A DNA stretch of 64,000 bases from Labilibaculum antarcticum (GTDB lineage Bacteria > Bacteroidota > Bacteroidia > Bacteroidales > Marinifilaceae), in NCBI RefSeq assembly GCF_002356295.1, contig NZ_AP018042.1, forward strand, positions 4,434,361 to 4,498,360, written 5' to 3'. Under the pieces are notes generated by a model. It made no database searches. It saw only the letters and a program-made list of their open reading frames with translations, and was not told the DNA's origin. A program made the translations under genes and the position numbers. This document shows positions 1 through 9,805 of this stretch, one piece after another. Every line of letters starts with the position of its first letter. Position 1 is the first letter of the stretch.

Positions 1-2
1 GT

Positions 3-1022
3 TATTCTGAGCTTGCCGATGATTATAAAATGGAACATTTTTCTATTGACAGGGATAACAAATATGTATTGCCTTACATTAAAAGTGCATTGGAAGTAAA
101 TCCAAATCTAAGCCTTTTTGCTTCTCCATGGAGTCCTCCGGGCTGGATGAAAGAAAGTGGTGAAATGGAAGGTTTACGTGGAAAACCAAATAAATTAATA
201 AATGAGCCTAAGGTCTATAAAGCCTATGCAAAATACTTTGTGAAATATCTTCAGGAGTATGAAGATCAGGGTGTAAGAATAAATCGGATCTGTATTCAAA
301 ACGAAAACGATGCGGATACCAAATATCCTAGCTGCGTATTTCCTGCAAAAGAAATGCTTTCTTTTGCCAATAATTATTTGTTTCCCGCATTTGAAAAAAA
401 CAAAATCACGACTAAAGTTTATGCCGGAACGTTTAGGGCGGTCAATAAAATGGATTTATTGGATTTCGCGAAATGCCAGAATACCCAAAAGATTGAAGGG
501 GTAGGAATACAGTATACAGATTCCCGGTTCATAGCCGATGCAAAAGCACTTCAACCTAAGCTAAAAATATTTCATACCGAAGGGCATTGTTACAATGGTG
601 AAAATTCTGCAGAACAGGCGATGCACCGTTTAGAAGAAGTGGCCGGTTACATAAATAGTGGCAGTACTACTTTTACCTATTGGAATATGATATTGAACGA
701 AACAACGAAAAGTGGCTGGGACTGGCCCCAAAATTCACTCATCAATATTAATCGTGAAACGGGTGACGTTCAGTATAATCCTGACTTTAATGCCATGTAC
801 ATCATAAGTAGGTTTATAAAACCTGGTGATGTGCGAATTGCTTCTGTTACCAGAGGAAAGTATCCAATGATTTCTGTTAAATCACCCGATGGCAGTATTA
901 AAGTAGTCATCCAAAACACCAACACGGAAGAAAAAACCTTTGAAATTCTTATTGAAAATCAAGAGGTGAAGGTGAACATACCGGCAAATACTATAACTGC
1001 TGTTGTAATTAAAGAAGAATAG
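3..1022 (+). CDS. GH30 family glycoside hydrolase, 3' part (start outside window)
   Basis: Retaining beta-glycosidase of family GH30 (glucosylceramidase / beta-1,6-glucanase type). The frame is open from base 3, so the N-terminus lies before the window. Counting from the in-window Met at 30, the motif SPWSPPGWMK is at 32-41, the acid/base Glu is E92 in IQNEND and the nucleophile is E184 in FHTEGHC, both as in GH30. The last ~80 residues form the small beta-domain that usually ends these enzymes. A strong terminator follows. The nearby GH16 lipoprotein and a sensor kinase suggest a glycan-utilisation context. The exact substrate cannot be read from the fragment; beta-1,6- or beta-1,3-glucan or a glucoside are all possible. 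Confidence 0.88.
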   Translation, partial: YSELADDYKMEHFSIDRDNKYVLPYIKSALEVNPNLSLFASPWSPPGWMKESGEMEGLRGKPNKLINEPKVYKAYAKYFVKYLQEYEDQGVRINRICIQNENDADTKYPSCVFPAKEMLSFANNYLFPAFEKNKITTKVYAGTFRAVNKMDLLDFAKCQNTQKIEGVGIQYTDSRFIADAKALQPKLKIFHTEGHCYNGENSAEQAMHRLEEVAGYINSGSTTFTYWNMILNETTKSGWDWPQNSLININRETGDVQYNPDFNAMYIISRFIKPGDVRIASVTRGKYPMISVKSPDGSIKVVIQNTNTEEKTFEILIENQEVKVNIPANTITAVVIKEE

Positions 1023-1054
1023 TAATCACTTCAATAGTGTACCGAAAATGAATT

Positions 1055-1078
1055 AAAGACCCCGATGGGTCTTTTTTT
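1055..1078 (+). terminator. Rho-independent terminator after GH30 gene
   Basis: Stem AAAGACCC / GGGTCTTT with a GAT-type loop, running into a T tract, 33 bases after the GH30 stop. Confidence 0.85.
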
Positions 1079-1154
1079 GCTTTTAATCTTGGAGAAACAG
1101 GAAATCCGACACTAAGGTTCAGTAATACAATTGGATAATTACATTGCTAAGATA

Positions 1155-1300
1155 GTGGATAGTACCCGTTTGTGGTGTACTCTAAATGAAAGGAAGCGCT
1201 CGACGAATAAATTATAGGCTAAAATACAATGAGGAAGGGGAGAGATGCTTTTTGTTCCGTCTTGCCAGCTTCACATCCTTTGAATTGCTAATATTTGACA
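1155..1300. repeat. Dispersed intergenic repeat R2, copy 1
   Basis: Diverged copy of a sequence also found at about 17088-17235. Shared landmarks in the same order are a CCCGTTTGT block, a CTnTAAATG block, and then AGATGCTTTTTGTTCCG followed by TTGCCA and CTTC..ATCCTTT. It has no coding potential. The rest of the 1081-1465 gap holds only the candidate promoter listed separately. Confidence 0.55.
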
Positions 1301-1409
1301 GTTTCGAAGACCTGTAAGCGTTTTATTATTTTCTGTTTATCCCTTATTGTTTCTTTAGCAAAAAAAAACTTCCGTTTACAATTAATCGGTTGATTCTATA
1401 ATTTGATAA

Positions 1410-1417
1410 TAATTTTG
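1410..1417 (+). promoter_or_regulatory. Candidate Bacteroidota -7 element before hybrid kinase
   Basis: TAATTTTG matches the TAnnTTTG -7 consensus. A TTG at 1390-1392, 17 bases upstream, could serve as a weak -33 element. The start codon is 49 bases downstream. The match is short and could be chance in AT-rich DNA. Confidence 0.35.
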
Positions 1418-1465
1418 TTTTTTTGTGTAACTTCAATTGGTATTGGAAATAAAAAACGATAGAGG

Positions 1466-4075
1466 ATGAACACGCGAAAATTTAAAACGAATAAAATAAT
1501 ATCGATCAATCGGTATTTTTTCGTGCCCATCGCATTAATTCTATTCTTTTTAACCTTCTACATGATTTATGAAGATATTAAAAGCAATACAATTAATGAA
1601 TTCAATAATGAACAATTAATATTAGCCGAAACTGCATCTCAGGGTATTACTTCTTTCTTCGATTATTATGAATCCGAACTTGTTTTTATTGCGCAGTTGA
1701 AGGAAATCATAGATTTTTCGGAGGAGAGTAAAGCATTTATGGCAAACTATTATGAAACCCATAAAAGTATTGTTACAGCTGTTACAAGAATAGATACAAC
1801 AGGTGTAATTCTGTACACTTATCCTTATAATCAATCAGTAATAGGGCAGGATATCTCTTATCAAGATCATATTCAACAAGTTATTATTGATCACAAGCCT
1901 GTTCTGAGTGATGTGTTTATGTCGGCACAAGGATTTTTAGCAATAGCCATGCATGTTCCTGTGTTTAAAAATAAAAACTATGTAGGTAGCCTTTCCGTTT
2001 TAATCCCAATTGATCGATTGGGAAAGCTATATCTTGAAAAAATCAAGAACAGAAAAAAAGGACATGCATGGCTGCTTAGCGAAAATGGGATCGAAATATA
2101 TTGCCCTATAAGTGGGCACACAGGAAAATCCATTCTTGAAACTACAAAACACGATGCTTCTTCCGTTGAGATGCTCGAGACAATAAATAATAATAGTACG
2201 GGAACAGGAAAAAGTATCCATCAGGAGGTATTTGATAACGACAAAACGAAGCTATTAGATTTGTATTATGCTTTTTATCGCGTTCCGCTTGGCAATACCT
2301 ATTGGACTATTCTTATTTCCTATCAAGAAGAAGATGTTTATATTGCTCTATCCCGGCTTCGTAATCGTTTAATATTCGTTTTTTCTTTGCTCTTTATAGC
2401 TCTTTCATTTTATTTTTATTCGCTTACTAAAGTTAGAAATTTTTTAAAAGAAGAAGCCAAAAGAAAAGAAGTCGAAAAAATATTGTTTAAAAGCGAGGAG
2501 AAATTCCGCAAAATATTTGATGATCATGCAGCCGTGAAACTTATTTTAGACCCCAATACAGGCAATATTGTTGATGCTAATAAATCTGCAGCCAACTATT
2601 ATGGATGGAGCTGTGAAGAATTGATAAAGATGAACATTGGGCAACTCAATGGTCTTTCGGCTCAAGAAATCACAAAAAATATTGAGAATATCTTATCCAA
2701 AAATAAAAATCAATTTGAATTCAAGCATCAGCTGAAGGATGGTTCTATTAGGGACGTCGAAGTATTGAGTAGCACAATTAATATCGACAATAATGATGTG
2801 TTACATTCAATTATCTACGACATTACTGATCGTAAAAATGCAGAAGTATTACTTAAAGAAAAAACAGATAAAATAGCATCACAAAACGAAGAATACCTGT
2901 GTGTTAATGAAGAATTGAATCAAAGAAATCAAGAATTAATTATAGCCAAGGAAAAAGCAGAAGAAAGCGACCACCTCAAAACTTCATTTTTGCAAAATAT
3001 TTCGCACGAAATACGAACACCTATGAATGCAGTTGTAGGCTTTTCAAGTTTTCTTAACGACCCCGATTTGCTTCCTGAAAAACGCAAATATTTCACCGAT
3101 ATAATTATACAAAGTAGCGACCAATTGCTTTCCATTATCAATGATATCGTAAGTATTGCCTCTATTGAGTCTGGTCATGAAAAAGTTCAGGGAAATGAAA
3201 TCAATATCAATTTAATATGTAAACTGATAAACGAGCAATTCTTTCTGAAAGACACAAAACCGAATGTTACTTGTAGTTTACAAACCAGTTTAGCTGACGA
3301 TGAAGCAATTATTATTACCGATTCAACCAAACTAACTCAAATACTAACTAACCTTATTGGCAATGCCCTTAAGTTTACCAAAAAAGGTTTTGTTAATTTT
3401 GGATACACACTAAAAGATGACTTTCTGGAATTTTACGTAGAAGATTCCGGAATAGGTATTCCTTCCGATATGCATGCCGAAATATTTAAACGCTTTCGTC
3501 AGGCTGAAAAGACTACAGCCCGAATGTTTGGTGGTTCAGGTTTGGGTTTGTCTATTTCAAAAGCTTATGTTGAAATGCTTGGCGGTACTATTTGGCTAAA
3601 CTCCGAACCAGGTAAAGGTTCTGTGTTCTATTTTACCCTTCCTTACAAAAAGGTAAACTCGAAAACGATATCAAAGCTCCCCGTTAATGAGTTAAACCTT
3701 GGATTTACAAAGTCAAAAACAGTTTTAATTGCCGAGGATGAAGATTATAATTTCATACTGTTAGAACAGTACCTTTCAGACATGAATATAACTATTATCA
3801 GAGCTGTAAACGGTATTGAAGCTGTTGCTATTTGCAAATCTAACCCTCAGGTAGATTTGGTATTAATGGATATGAAAATGCCTGAGATGGATGGTTTCGA
3901 AGCTACAAAACGCATTAAAGAGTTTAGACCTAATTTAGCCATAATAGCTCAATCAGCATATAGCTCTAAAGCAGATAAAAACAAAGCTTTTGCCTGTGGG
4001 TGCTCCGATTTTATTAGTAAACCTTTTAAAAGAGAAATGTTGCTATCTAAAATTAAAGAACAGCTTCTTAAATAG
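1466..4075 (+). CDS. Hybrid sensor histidine kinase (Cache-like sensor, PAS, HisKA, HATPase, REC)
   Basis: Inner-membrane two-component hybrid kinase of 869 residues. A first membrane helix (~16-35) and a second (~307-323) enclose a periplasmic Cache-like sensor. A PAS domain follows (~343-458), then a coiled stretch, HisKA with H514 in ISHEIRTP, and HATPase with N-box NLIGNALKF (~628) and G boxes DSGIGIP and GGSGLGLS. A C-terminal receiver from ~749 has acceptor D802 in LVLMDMKMP. Phosphorelay to a separate output protein is expected, since no DNA-binding domain is fused. It lies between GH30 and GH16 genes, so control of glycan use is possible but unproven. The receiver is strikingly like the stand-alone receiver at 39169-39543. 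Confidence 0.93.
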   Translation: MNTRKFKTNKIISINRYFFVPIALILFFLTFYMIYEDIKSNTINEFNNEQLILAETASQGITSFFDYYESELVFIAQLKEIIDFSEESKAFMANYYETHKSIVTAVTRIDTTGVILYTYPYNQSVIGQDISYQDHIQQVIIDHKPVLSDVFMSAQGFLAIAMHVPVFKNKNYVGSLSVLIPIDRLGKLYLEKIKNRKKGHAWLLSENGIEIYCPISGHTGKSILETTKHDASSVEMLETINNNSTGTGKSIHQEVFDNDKTKLLDLYYAFYRVPLGNTYWTILISYQEEDVYIALSRLRNRLIFVFSLLFIALSFYFYSLTKVRNFLKEEAKRKEVEKILFKSEEKFRKIFDDHAAVKLILDPNTGNIVDANKSAANYYGWSCEELIKMNIGQLNGLSAQEITKNIENILSKNKNQFEFKHQLKDGSIRDVEVLSSTINIDNNDVLHSIIYDITDRKNAEVLLKEKTDKIASQNEEYLCVNEELNQRNQELIIAKEKAEESDHLKTSFLQNISHEIRTPMNAVVGFSSFLNDPDLLPEKRKYFTDIIIQSSDQLLSIINDIVSIASIESGHEKVQGNEININLICKLINEQFFLKDTKPNVTCSLQTSLADDEAIIITDSTKLTQILTNLIGNALKFTKKGFVNFGYTLKDDFLEFYVEDSGIGIPSDMHAEIFKRFRQAEKTTARMFGGSGLGLSISKAYVEMLGGTIWLNSEPGKGSVFYFTLPYKKVNSKTISKLPVNELNLGFTKSKTVLIAEDEDYNFILLEQYLSDMNITIIRAVNGIEAVAICKSNPQVDLVLMDMKMPEMDGFEATKRIKEFRPNLAIIAQSAYSSKADKNKAFACGCSDFISKPFKREMLLSKIKEQLLK

Positions 4076-4350
4076 CTTTCCTAAGCTTTTCAGAGTGATT
4101 GAAATTTAACAAACAACGTGTGCTATCAAAAGTTAAATTGTTATAGTCCTCCGCTATAGCGTGTTATGCGAATGTAGTAACTTATATTTTTGTTAATGCA
4201 TATATATCTAATTCAAGCTTTCAAATAACATTTATTGTTCTTGTACAGGTTTTGTCTAGGCTCAATTTTTGGGAACTAAGCCAAGTATTAATATTTTTAA
4301 TCATTCAATTGAAACGAATGAATAATATCTATAATTTCCATTAAAAAAAG

Positions 4351-5640
4351 ATGATGCTTAAAAGAAGCCTAACACTCCAAAACATGAGCTTATTAGTAAT
4401 TTTATCCCTATTTATAGGGATAAGTAGTTGCAGTAGTAATTCTGAACCAGACACTGTGCCAGAAGTTGAAAATGATAACCCAACAGCGGTAAATGATAAC
4501 TTAAGGGTTGATGAAGATAGTTCTGCAGGTACTTTAAATCAGATTATAGTTTCGGTAAACGATAAGATTGGTGAAGATGGAGGCGATGGCGATGATTACA
4601 GTTTATTATCGGATGCTGGTAATGGAACGGTAAGCGAAATAAGCGACGGAGTGTTTGAATATGTTCCCAATGCAGATTTTAACGGCACCGACAGCTTTAG
4701 CTATGCAATTACTGATAGGGATGGAGATTCGGATACGGGAACAGTAACAATTACTGTAAACGCTGTCGCGGATGGCCCAACAGCAGAAGATTTCAACAAT
4801 ATAGATCCCAACTATCCTTCTTTTGTGTCCATAGATGATACAACTCCTGAGGGGAAGCAGTGGGTTAAAATGGCAAGTATGTCGGATGAATTTGAAGCCT
4901 GGGATGCTGATAAATGGTTCAAGTCTACATGGAATTACGGAGTTCCTGTTTATATGTCGACAAGCGATATTAACTCTGGAGTGGCAGATGGTAATTTGTG
5001 GATAAAGGCAACCCTTAATGAAAGTAATCCTGAGGGGAGATGGTTTCAAACGGCCAGAATTCACTCAAAAGCTGAGACGACTTACCCAATGTATACTGAG
5101 TCGAGGATAAAAGCAGCTTATATTTCTGCTTTTAATACTTATTGGTTGAATAATGGTAATTCAACAAATAGAGATGAGATTGATATTATTGAAAATAATT
5201 CGAAACCATCCTGTGATTGTCAACCAGATTATCCTACGCAAATGAATTCACAATATTTTCATGCCGATTCTGATAAAACACCTGTAGAAATACGAGATGA
5301 GGATAATTTTAACCAGACCAATTTATCGGATGCCAATCCAGGTAAAGGGTTGAAATGGAACGAGGATTATCATACATTTGGTGTGTGGTGGAAAGATTCC
5401 AAGAACATTCAGTTTTATTTGGATGGTGAACTTGCCGGTTCTGTGCTTGTAGGACATGATAGATCTGGAACAACATATAGCGAACGCGAATTTACCCGAG
5501 AGTTGGAAATAATCTTTGATTTATGGACAGCTGATTATGATTGGCTCGGTGGTCTTGCCTTGAAAGCCGACTTAGCTGATAATTCAATTAATACCATGAA
5601 AATTGACTGGGTAAGAACCTGGAAATTGGAGGATAAATAG
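4351..5640 (+). CDS. Lipoprotein with cadherin-like domain and GH16 agarase/porphyranase-like domain
   Basis: Predicted surface lipoprotein of 429 residues. The signal peptide ends in the lipobox ISSC with acylated C27. Residues ~42-137 form an acidic Big_9/cadherin-like domain (Asp-rich, typical DFNGTDSFSY). Residues ~155-429 are a GH16 jelly roll with the catalytic motif EIDIIE, placing nucleophile E276, D278 and acid/base E281. The stretch YPMYTESRIKA and the WNEDYHTFGVWWKD block resemble agarase/porphyranase GH16 subfamilies more than laminarinases. It would cleave a beta-linked galactan or glucan outside the cell. Substrate assignment is inference. No susCD pair is visible nearby. Confidence 0.87.
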   Translation: MMLKRSLTLQNMSLLVILSLFIGISSCSSNSEPDTVPEVENDNPTAVNDNLRVDEDSSAGTLNQIIVSVNDKIGEDGGDGDDYSLLSDAGNGTVSEISDGVFEYVPNADFNGTDSFSYAITDRDGDSDTGTVTITVNAVADGPTAEDFNNIDPNYPSFVSIDDTTPEGKQWVKMASMSDEFEAWDADKWFKSTWNYGVPVYMSTSDINSGVADGNLWIKATLNESNPEGRWFQTARIHSKAETTYPMYTESRIKAAYISAFNTYWLNNGNSTNRDEIDIIENNSKPSCDCQPDYPTQMNSQYFHADSDKTPVEIRDEDNFNQTNLSDANPGKGLKWNEDYHTFGVWWKDSKNIQFYLDGELAGSVLVGHDRSGTTYSEREFTRELEIIFDLWTADYDWLGGLALKADLADNSINTMKIDWVRTWKLEDK

Positions 5641-5661
5641 ATATTATCAATTCTTACATGC

Positions 5662-5694
5662 AATAGCCCAAGCTCACCAGCTTGGGCTATTTTG
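5662..5694 (+). terminator. Hairpin terminator after GH16 gene
   Basis: Perfect 13-bp stem (AATAGCCCAAGCT / AGCTTGGGCTATT) with a 4-base loop, followed by a short T run, 21 bases after the stop. Confidence 0.75.
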
Positions 5695-6016
5695 ATTCTA
5701 AACTCACTTAGATTTTCATTTTTTTTAAGTACTGTAAGGCTTCTTTCAATCGCTTTCAACCCCCTTACTCTTCTTCCTGTTTGGCCCACTCAGTTATGCT
5801 TTCGCGGATATTCTTATTTGCAATTGTCCATTATTCCTGATCCCTTATTACTACGGCTTAAAATCGGTATTATCCGTAACTGCATGCCAAACTGGGAAAG
5901 CCCGTCAGCGGTTTTTTTTACCCTGACGGTGCTTCCGAACTATTCCCAGAAACAACTTACCAAGCGATTACAATTTTTAGGTAATAAGTGTGTCTTGGAA
6001 GTCTTGCCTTGCTTAC
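5695..6016. other. Non-coding gap
   Basis: No convincing gene on either strand. The only structure seen is a CCGTCAG / CTGACGG inverted repeat at about 5909-5936. A 110-codon open frame here has no protein-like composition and runs into repeat DNA. Confidence 0.5.
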
Positions 6017-6650
6017 TTAGATAAAACAAGACAACATTATCTTTATATTCTTAATCCATAATGCCCTGTAGAATATCAATGAGAATGCTTTGTTTGGGGA
6101 TTATTGTTTTGTAGCTTCATGTGCTGAATTGTAAGAAATAAAATGAAGCTAAAGCAAAAAATTAGAATATTTTAAACCCAGTTGGCTAAAGCCGAACATC
6201 TATTGCTTTGCTTTTAAACAAGAGATAACAAGAAATATAAATGATGCTAAAGCAAAAGATTAGAATCTTTTAAATTCAGTTGGCTAAAGCCGAACTGCAA
6301 TAGATGAAAATTAGAAAGCAATTGCTGATGTAAGGAGCAAAGCTGAGTATCTATTGCTTTGCTTTTAAGCAAGAGATAACAAGAAATATAAATGATGCTA
6401 AAGCAAAAGATTAGAATCTTTTAAACCCAGTTAGCTAAAGCCAAACTGCAATAGATAAAAAATACAAAGTATTTACTGATGAAAGGATCAAAGCTGAGCA
6501 TCTATTGCAATTGTTTTTAAGCAAAAGAAAACAAGAAATATAAATGATTGAAGAAATAAAATGAAGTTAAACAAAACATCTATTGCAGTTGCTTTTAAGC
6601 AACTGATAACATGAAATTAGTAAATAGGCTTTAGCCACATAAAATAAATG
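6017..6650 (+). repeat. REP-like palindromic repeat cluster, left of transposase
   Basis: About 100 bases of conserved flank (landmark AATGCTTTGTTTGGGG at ~6088) are followed by repeat units whose core is CAGTTGGCTAAAGCCGAACTG, an imperfect hairpin. Cores lie at 6180 (truncated), 6278 and 6428. Each unit also holds a second hairpin, TTGCTTTTAAGCAA (for example 6359-6372), and TGCTAAAGCA. The cluster ends in an inverted core GGCTTTAGCC at 6627-6636, directly before the transposase start. Confidence 0.85.
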
Positions 6651-6652
6651 AT

Positions 6653-7093
6653 ATGAGTTGGGTAAGAGTATATGTACACATGGTATTCTCTACAAAAAAC
6701 AGAGAGCCTTTTTTGAATTCATCAGAATTAAAGAAAAATGTATTTCAGCACATCAAAAAAAATGCAGAAGAAAAGGAAATTTGGCTTGATTGTGTAAATG
6801 GACATCAAGATCATGTTCATTGCCTAATCTCTCTTGGTAAAGAGCAAAGCATAAGTAAAGTAGCACAGTTAATAAAAGGTGAATCATCATTTTGGATCAA
6901 TCAACAAAAATTGATGGCAGAAAGATTTATTTGGCAGGATGATTACTGGGTTGTTGGAGTAAGTGAAAGTCATCTTGAATCGGTCAGGAAGTATATTCAC
7001 AATCAAGAAGAACATCATTCAAAGCAATCTTTTACGGATGAAATAAATGTATTTATGGAAAAATACGGATGGAGTTTCATTAAAGGGAAATAG
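6653..7093 (+). CDS. REP-associated tyrosine transposase (Y1/IS200-like, RAYT)
   Basis: Single-strand DNA transposase of the HUH Y1 superfamily, 146 residues. The HUH motif is H54-V55-H56 in QDHVHCLI and the catalytic tyrosine is Y114 in VRKYIHNQEEHH, followed by the usual basic/aromatic C-terminus. It is intact. Its flanks are clusters of hairpin-forming repeats rather than simple IS200 ends, as in REP/RAYT systems where the protein binds and cleaves the REP hairpins. The start codon lies 16 bases after an inverted core palindrome. Proteins of this kind usually stay single-copy while the repeats spread, which fits the second cluster near 9.8-10.5 kb. Confidence 0.9.
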   Translation: MSWVRVYVHMVFSTKNREPFLNSSELKKNVFQHIKKNAEEKEIWLDCVNGHQDHVHCLISLGKEQSISKVAQLIKGESSFWINQQKLMAERFIWQDDYWVVGVSESHLESVRKYIHNQEEHHSKQSFTDEINVFMEKYGWSFIKGK

Positions 7094-7930
7094 ATCAAAT
7101 GATTTAGAATCTTTTAAACCCAGTTAGCTAAAGCCAAACTGCAATAGATAAAAAATACAAAGCATTTACTGATGAAAGGATCAAAGCTGAGCATCTATTG
7201 CAATTGTTTTTAAGCAGATGATAACAAGCAATAAAATAATTGAATAAATATAAATGATGCTAAAGCAAAAGATTAGAATATTTTAAACCCAGTTGGCTAA
7301 AGCCGAACTGCAATAGATAAAAAATACAAAGCATTTGGGATGTAAGGAGAAAAGTTGAGCATCTATTGCTTTGCTTTTAAGCAAGAGATAACAAGAAATG
7401 ATGCTAAAGCAAAAGATTATAAACTTTTAAATTCAGTTGGCTAAAGCCGAACTGCAATAGATAAAAAATACAAAGCAATTGCTGATGTAGTAGAAAAGCT
7501 GAACATCTATTGCTTTGCTTTTAAGTAACTGATAACAAGAAATATAAATGATGCTAAAGCAAAAGATTAGAATTTTTTAAATTCAGTTGGCTAAAGCCAA
7601 ACTGAAATGGATAAAATAGAAAGTATTTACTGATGTAATGAGAAAAAGCTGAGCATCTATTGCTTTGCTTTTAAGCAACTGATAACATGAAATTAGTAAA
7701 TAGGCTTTAGCCACATAAAATATGAGTTGGGGATTTAGGAGTAACATGCACAGAAAATCAGGCAGTACTTATCGAACTGAGTTTTGGCCTAATCAACCAA
7801 TTAATTAGCTTACTAATACAAATTCCTTCCTGCTTTTTAAAAGACCACTTTGGCTTTATAATCTATAATCGCATATAAAATATCAAGTAGGAATGCTTTG
7901 TTTGGGGATTATTGTTTTGTAGCTTAATGG
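7094..7930 (+). repeat. REP-like palindromic repeat cluster, right of transposase
   Basis: Four core hairpins at 7121, 7290, 7434 and 7584, spaced 144-169 bases, each with the accompanying TTGCTTTTAAGCAA hairpin. They end in an inverted core GGCTTTAGCC at 7703-7712 followed by ATGAGTTGGG, the same bases that begin the transposase gene. About 190 bases of right flank follow, containing CAAATTCCTTCCTGCTTTTTAA and a second copy of the AATGCTTTGTTTGGGG landmark. Confidence 0.85.
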
Positions 7931-8100
7931 GGAAAAACAACATGAATGCCCCGCTAGCAGGGGATAGTATTTTATTTAGGGATTTGTCTGTGAAAATGAA
8001 GAAAAAGAAGAATCAAAGCGAGTTGATTTAGATTATTAGACAGACTGCCTTAACAAGCAAGCATGACAGACGATATATAAGAAATACTAAAGGTAAAAAG

Positions 8101-9507
8101 ATGAATTTTATGGAATACAGAGTAGTAAAAGATACGATGGGTGAAGTAAAAGTGCCGGTTAATTGTTATTGGGGCGCACAAACAGAACGTTCACGAAATA
8201 ATTTTAAAATAGGGCATGAAGCATCTATGCCTAAAGAAATAATTCATGCATTTGCTTATCTGAAGAAAGCAGCCGCGATAACGAATCATCAATTAGCAGT
8301 GTTGGTTGAAGATAAAAAGGAGCTGATTGCAAAAGTATGTGATGAAATTATTGCGGGCAAGCATGATAAGGAGTTTCCTTTGGTTATATGGCAAACAGGT
8401 TCAGGAACTCAATCGAATATGAATATAAACGAGGTAATTGCTAATCGGGCCCATGTAATACAAGGCAATAGATTAGGGGAAGGAAAGCTTTATGTTCATC
8501 CAAATGATGATGTTAATAAATCACAATCCTCTAACGATACTTTTCCAACTGCTATGCACATTGCAGCATATAAAATGGTAGTTGAGAATACGATTCCAGG
8601 GATAGAGACATTGGCAGATACCTTGTTCAAGAAATCGCAGGATTTTAAAGGTGTAGTGAAAATAGGGCGTACTCACTTTATGGATGCTACTCCACTAAGC
8701 TTAGGGCAGGAGTTTTCAGGTTACTCACAACAACTAACGAATAGTATCAAGGCAATTAAAAATGCACTGAAAACGGTCAGTGAATTGGCCATGGGTGGTA
8801 CTGCTGTTGGAACAGGACTCAATACACCGAAAGGATATGATGTAATGGTGGCACAAAAAATTGCGGAGCTCACCGGTTTACCCTTCATTACAGCGCCCAA
8901 TAAATTTGAAGCCATCGCAGCACACGATGGTATGGTTGAATTATCCGGAGCATTAAAACGTTGTGCCGTTTCATTGATGAAAATAGGAAATGATATACGA
9001 ATGTTAAGTTCTGGGCCCCGTTGCGGCATAGGTGAACTTATCATTCCGGAAAATGAACCCGGATCATCCATCATGCCGGGTAAAGTAAATCCCACTCAAA
9101 CAGAAGCTTTAACAATGGTATGCGCCCAGGTAATGGGAAATGATGTAGCTGTATCCATAGGAGGTTCAAACGGGCACTTTGAATTAAATGCTTTTCAACC
9201 ACTTATTGCGGCTAATGTTTTGCAATCAGCTCGCTTGATAGGAGATGCCTGTGCTTCATTCAATAAGAATTGCATTGTAGGGATTCTGCCGAATTTCCCT
9301 ATACTAAAACAATATCTCGAAAAATCTCTTATGCTGGTAACGGCACTCAATACGCATATAGGTTATGAAAATGCTGCTATAATTGTAAAGAAAGCGCATG
9401 TAGAAAACAAAACTTTGCGTGAGGCAGCTTTGGAACTTAATCTTGTAACCAATGAGCAATTTGATGAATGGGTGAAGCCGGAACTTATGTGTGGATCAAT
9501 GGAATAG
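8101..9507 (+). CDS. fumC: Fumarate hydratase, class II
   Basis: Reversible hydration of fumarate to malate in the TCA cycle; cytosolic homotetramer. The 468-residue length matches the family. [10 protein letters not shown] holds catalytic-site H192, and the signature loop [17 protein letters not shown] (from ~321) has the fumarase form, not the aspartase form. The catalytic serine is in this loop. Start is ATG 8101 after AAAGGTAAAAAG; ATG 8110 is an alternative. The gene stands alone between two copies of the same REP-like cluster. It is oxygen-stable (no Fe-S cluster), unlike class I enzymes. Confidence 0.96.
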   Translation: MNFMEYRVVKDTMGEVKVPVNCYWGAQTERSRNNFKIGHEASMPKEIIHAFAYLKKAAAITNHQLAVLVEDKKELIAKVCDEIIAGKHDKEFPLVIWQTGSGTQSNMNINEVIANRAHVIQGNRLGEGKLYVHPNDDVNKSQSSNDTFPTAMHIAAYKMVVENTIPGIETLADTLFKKSQDFKGVVKIGRTHFMDATPLSLGQEFSGYSQQLTNSIKAIKNALKTVSELAMGGTAVGTGLNTPKGYDVMVAQKIAELTGLPFITAPNKFEAIAAHDGMVELSGALKRCAVSLMKIGNDIRMLSSGPRCGIGELIIPENEPGSSIMPGKVNPTQTEALTMVCAQVMGNDVAVSIGGSNGHFELNAFQPLIAANVLQSARLIGDACASFNKNCIVGILPNFPILKQYLEKSLMLVTALNTHIGYENAAIIVKKAHVENKTLREAALELNLVTNEQFDEWVKPELMCGSME

Positions 9508-9805
9508 TTGGTAATTAAATGCCAACACGCGCTCATCGGTAATAGCTGGTACAGTTGTAAATTAAAGTGGAGGGGCCCGCTTAAACTTAACCACGGTGGA
9601 TAGGAACGAACACCGCAAGACTATCTTAAAAGTAAAACCAGATTGTATTTTATTTAGATAGCAAGATTGTTGATAAACCACCTATTGCCAAAGAATTACA
9701 AATAGCCTGGCTTCAAGATAAACTACAAAAGTGGGAGAAGAGATTCTTTCACTTTTTTTATTGCTTGAACTTGAATAAAAACAGGGAAGGACTTGCTTTT
9801 CTAAG
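9508..9805. other. Non-coding gap after fumC
   Basis: No terminator with a clear T tract and no gene seen. A stretch near 9660-9810 reads as about 45 codons with protein-like composition (…KPPIAKELQIAW…) but has no start and no recognisable family; it may be a gene relic. Confidence 0.35.

Noticed and set aside
5692-6024. 110-codon forward frame
   Set aside because: Starts within the GH16 terminator tail and runs into the repeat flank; composition not protein-like and no family.
6120-7720. Regular repeats that could suggest a CRISPR array
   Set aside because: Units are 144-170 bases, imperfect, without short unique spacers, and contain two hairpins each beside a Y1 transposase; no cas genes nearby.
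8721-9095. 124-codon reverse frame inside fumC
   Set aside because: Antisense to a highly conserved enzyme; no independent support.
8101-9507. Aspartate ammonia-lyase as alternative to fumarase
   Set aside because: The signature loop reads [15 protein letters not shown], the fumarase form; aspartases have PAKVNPV instead.
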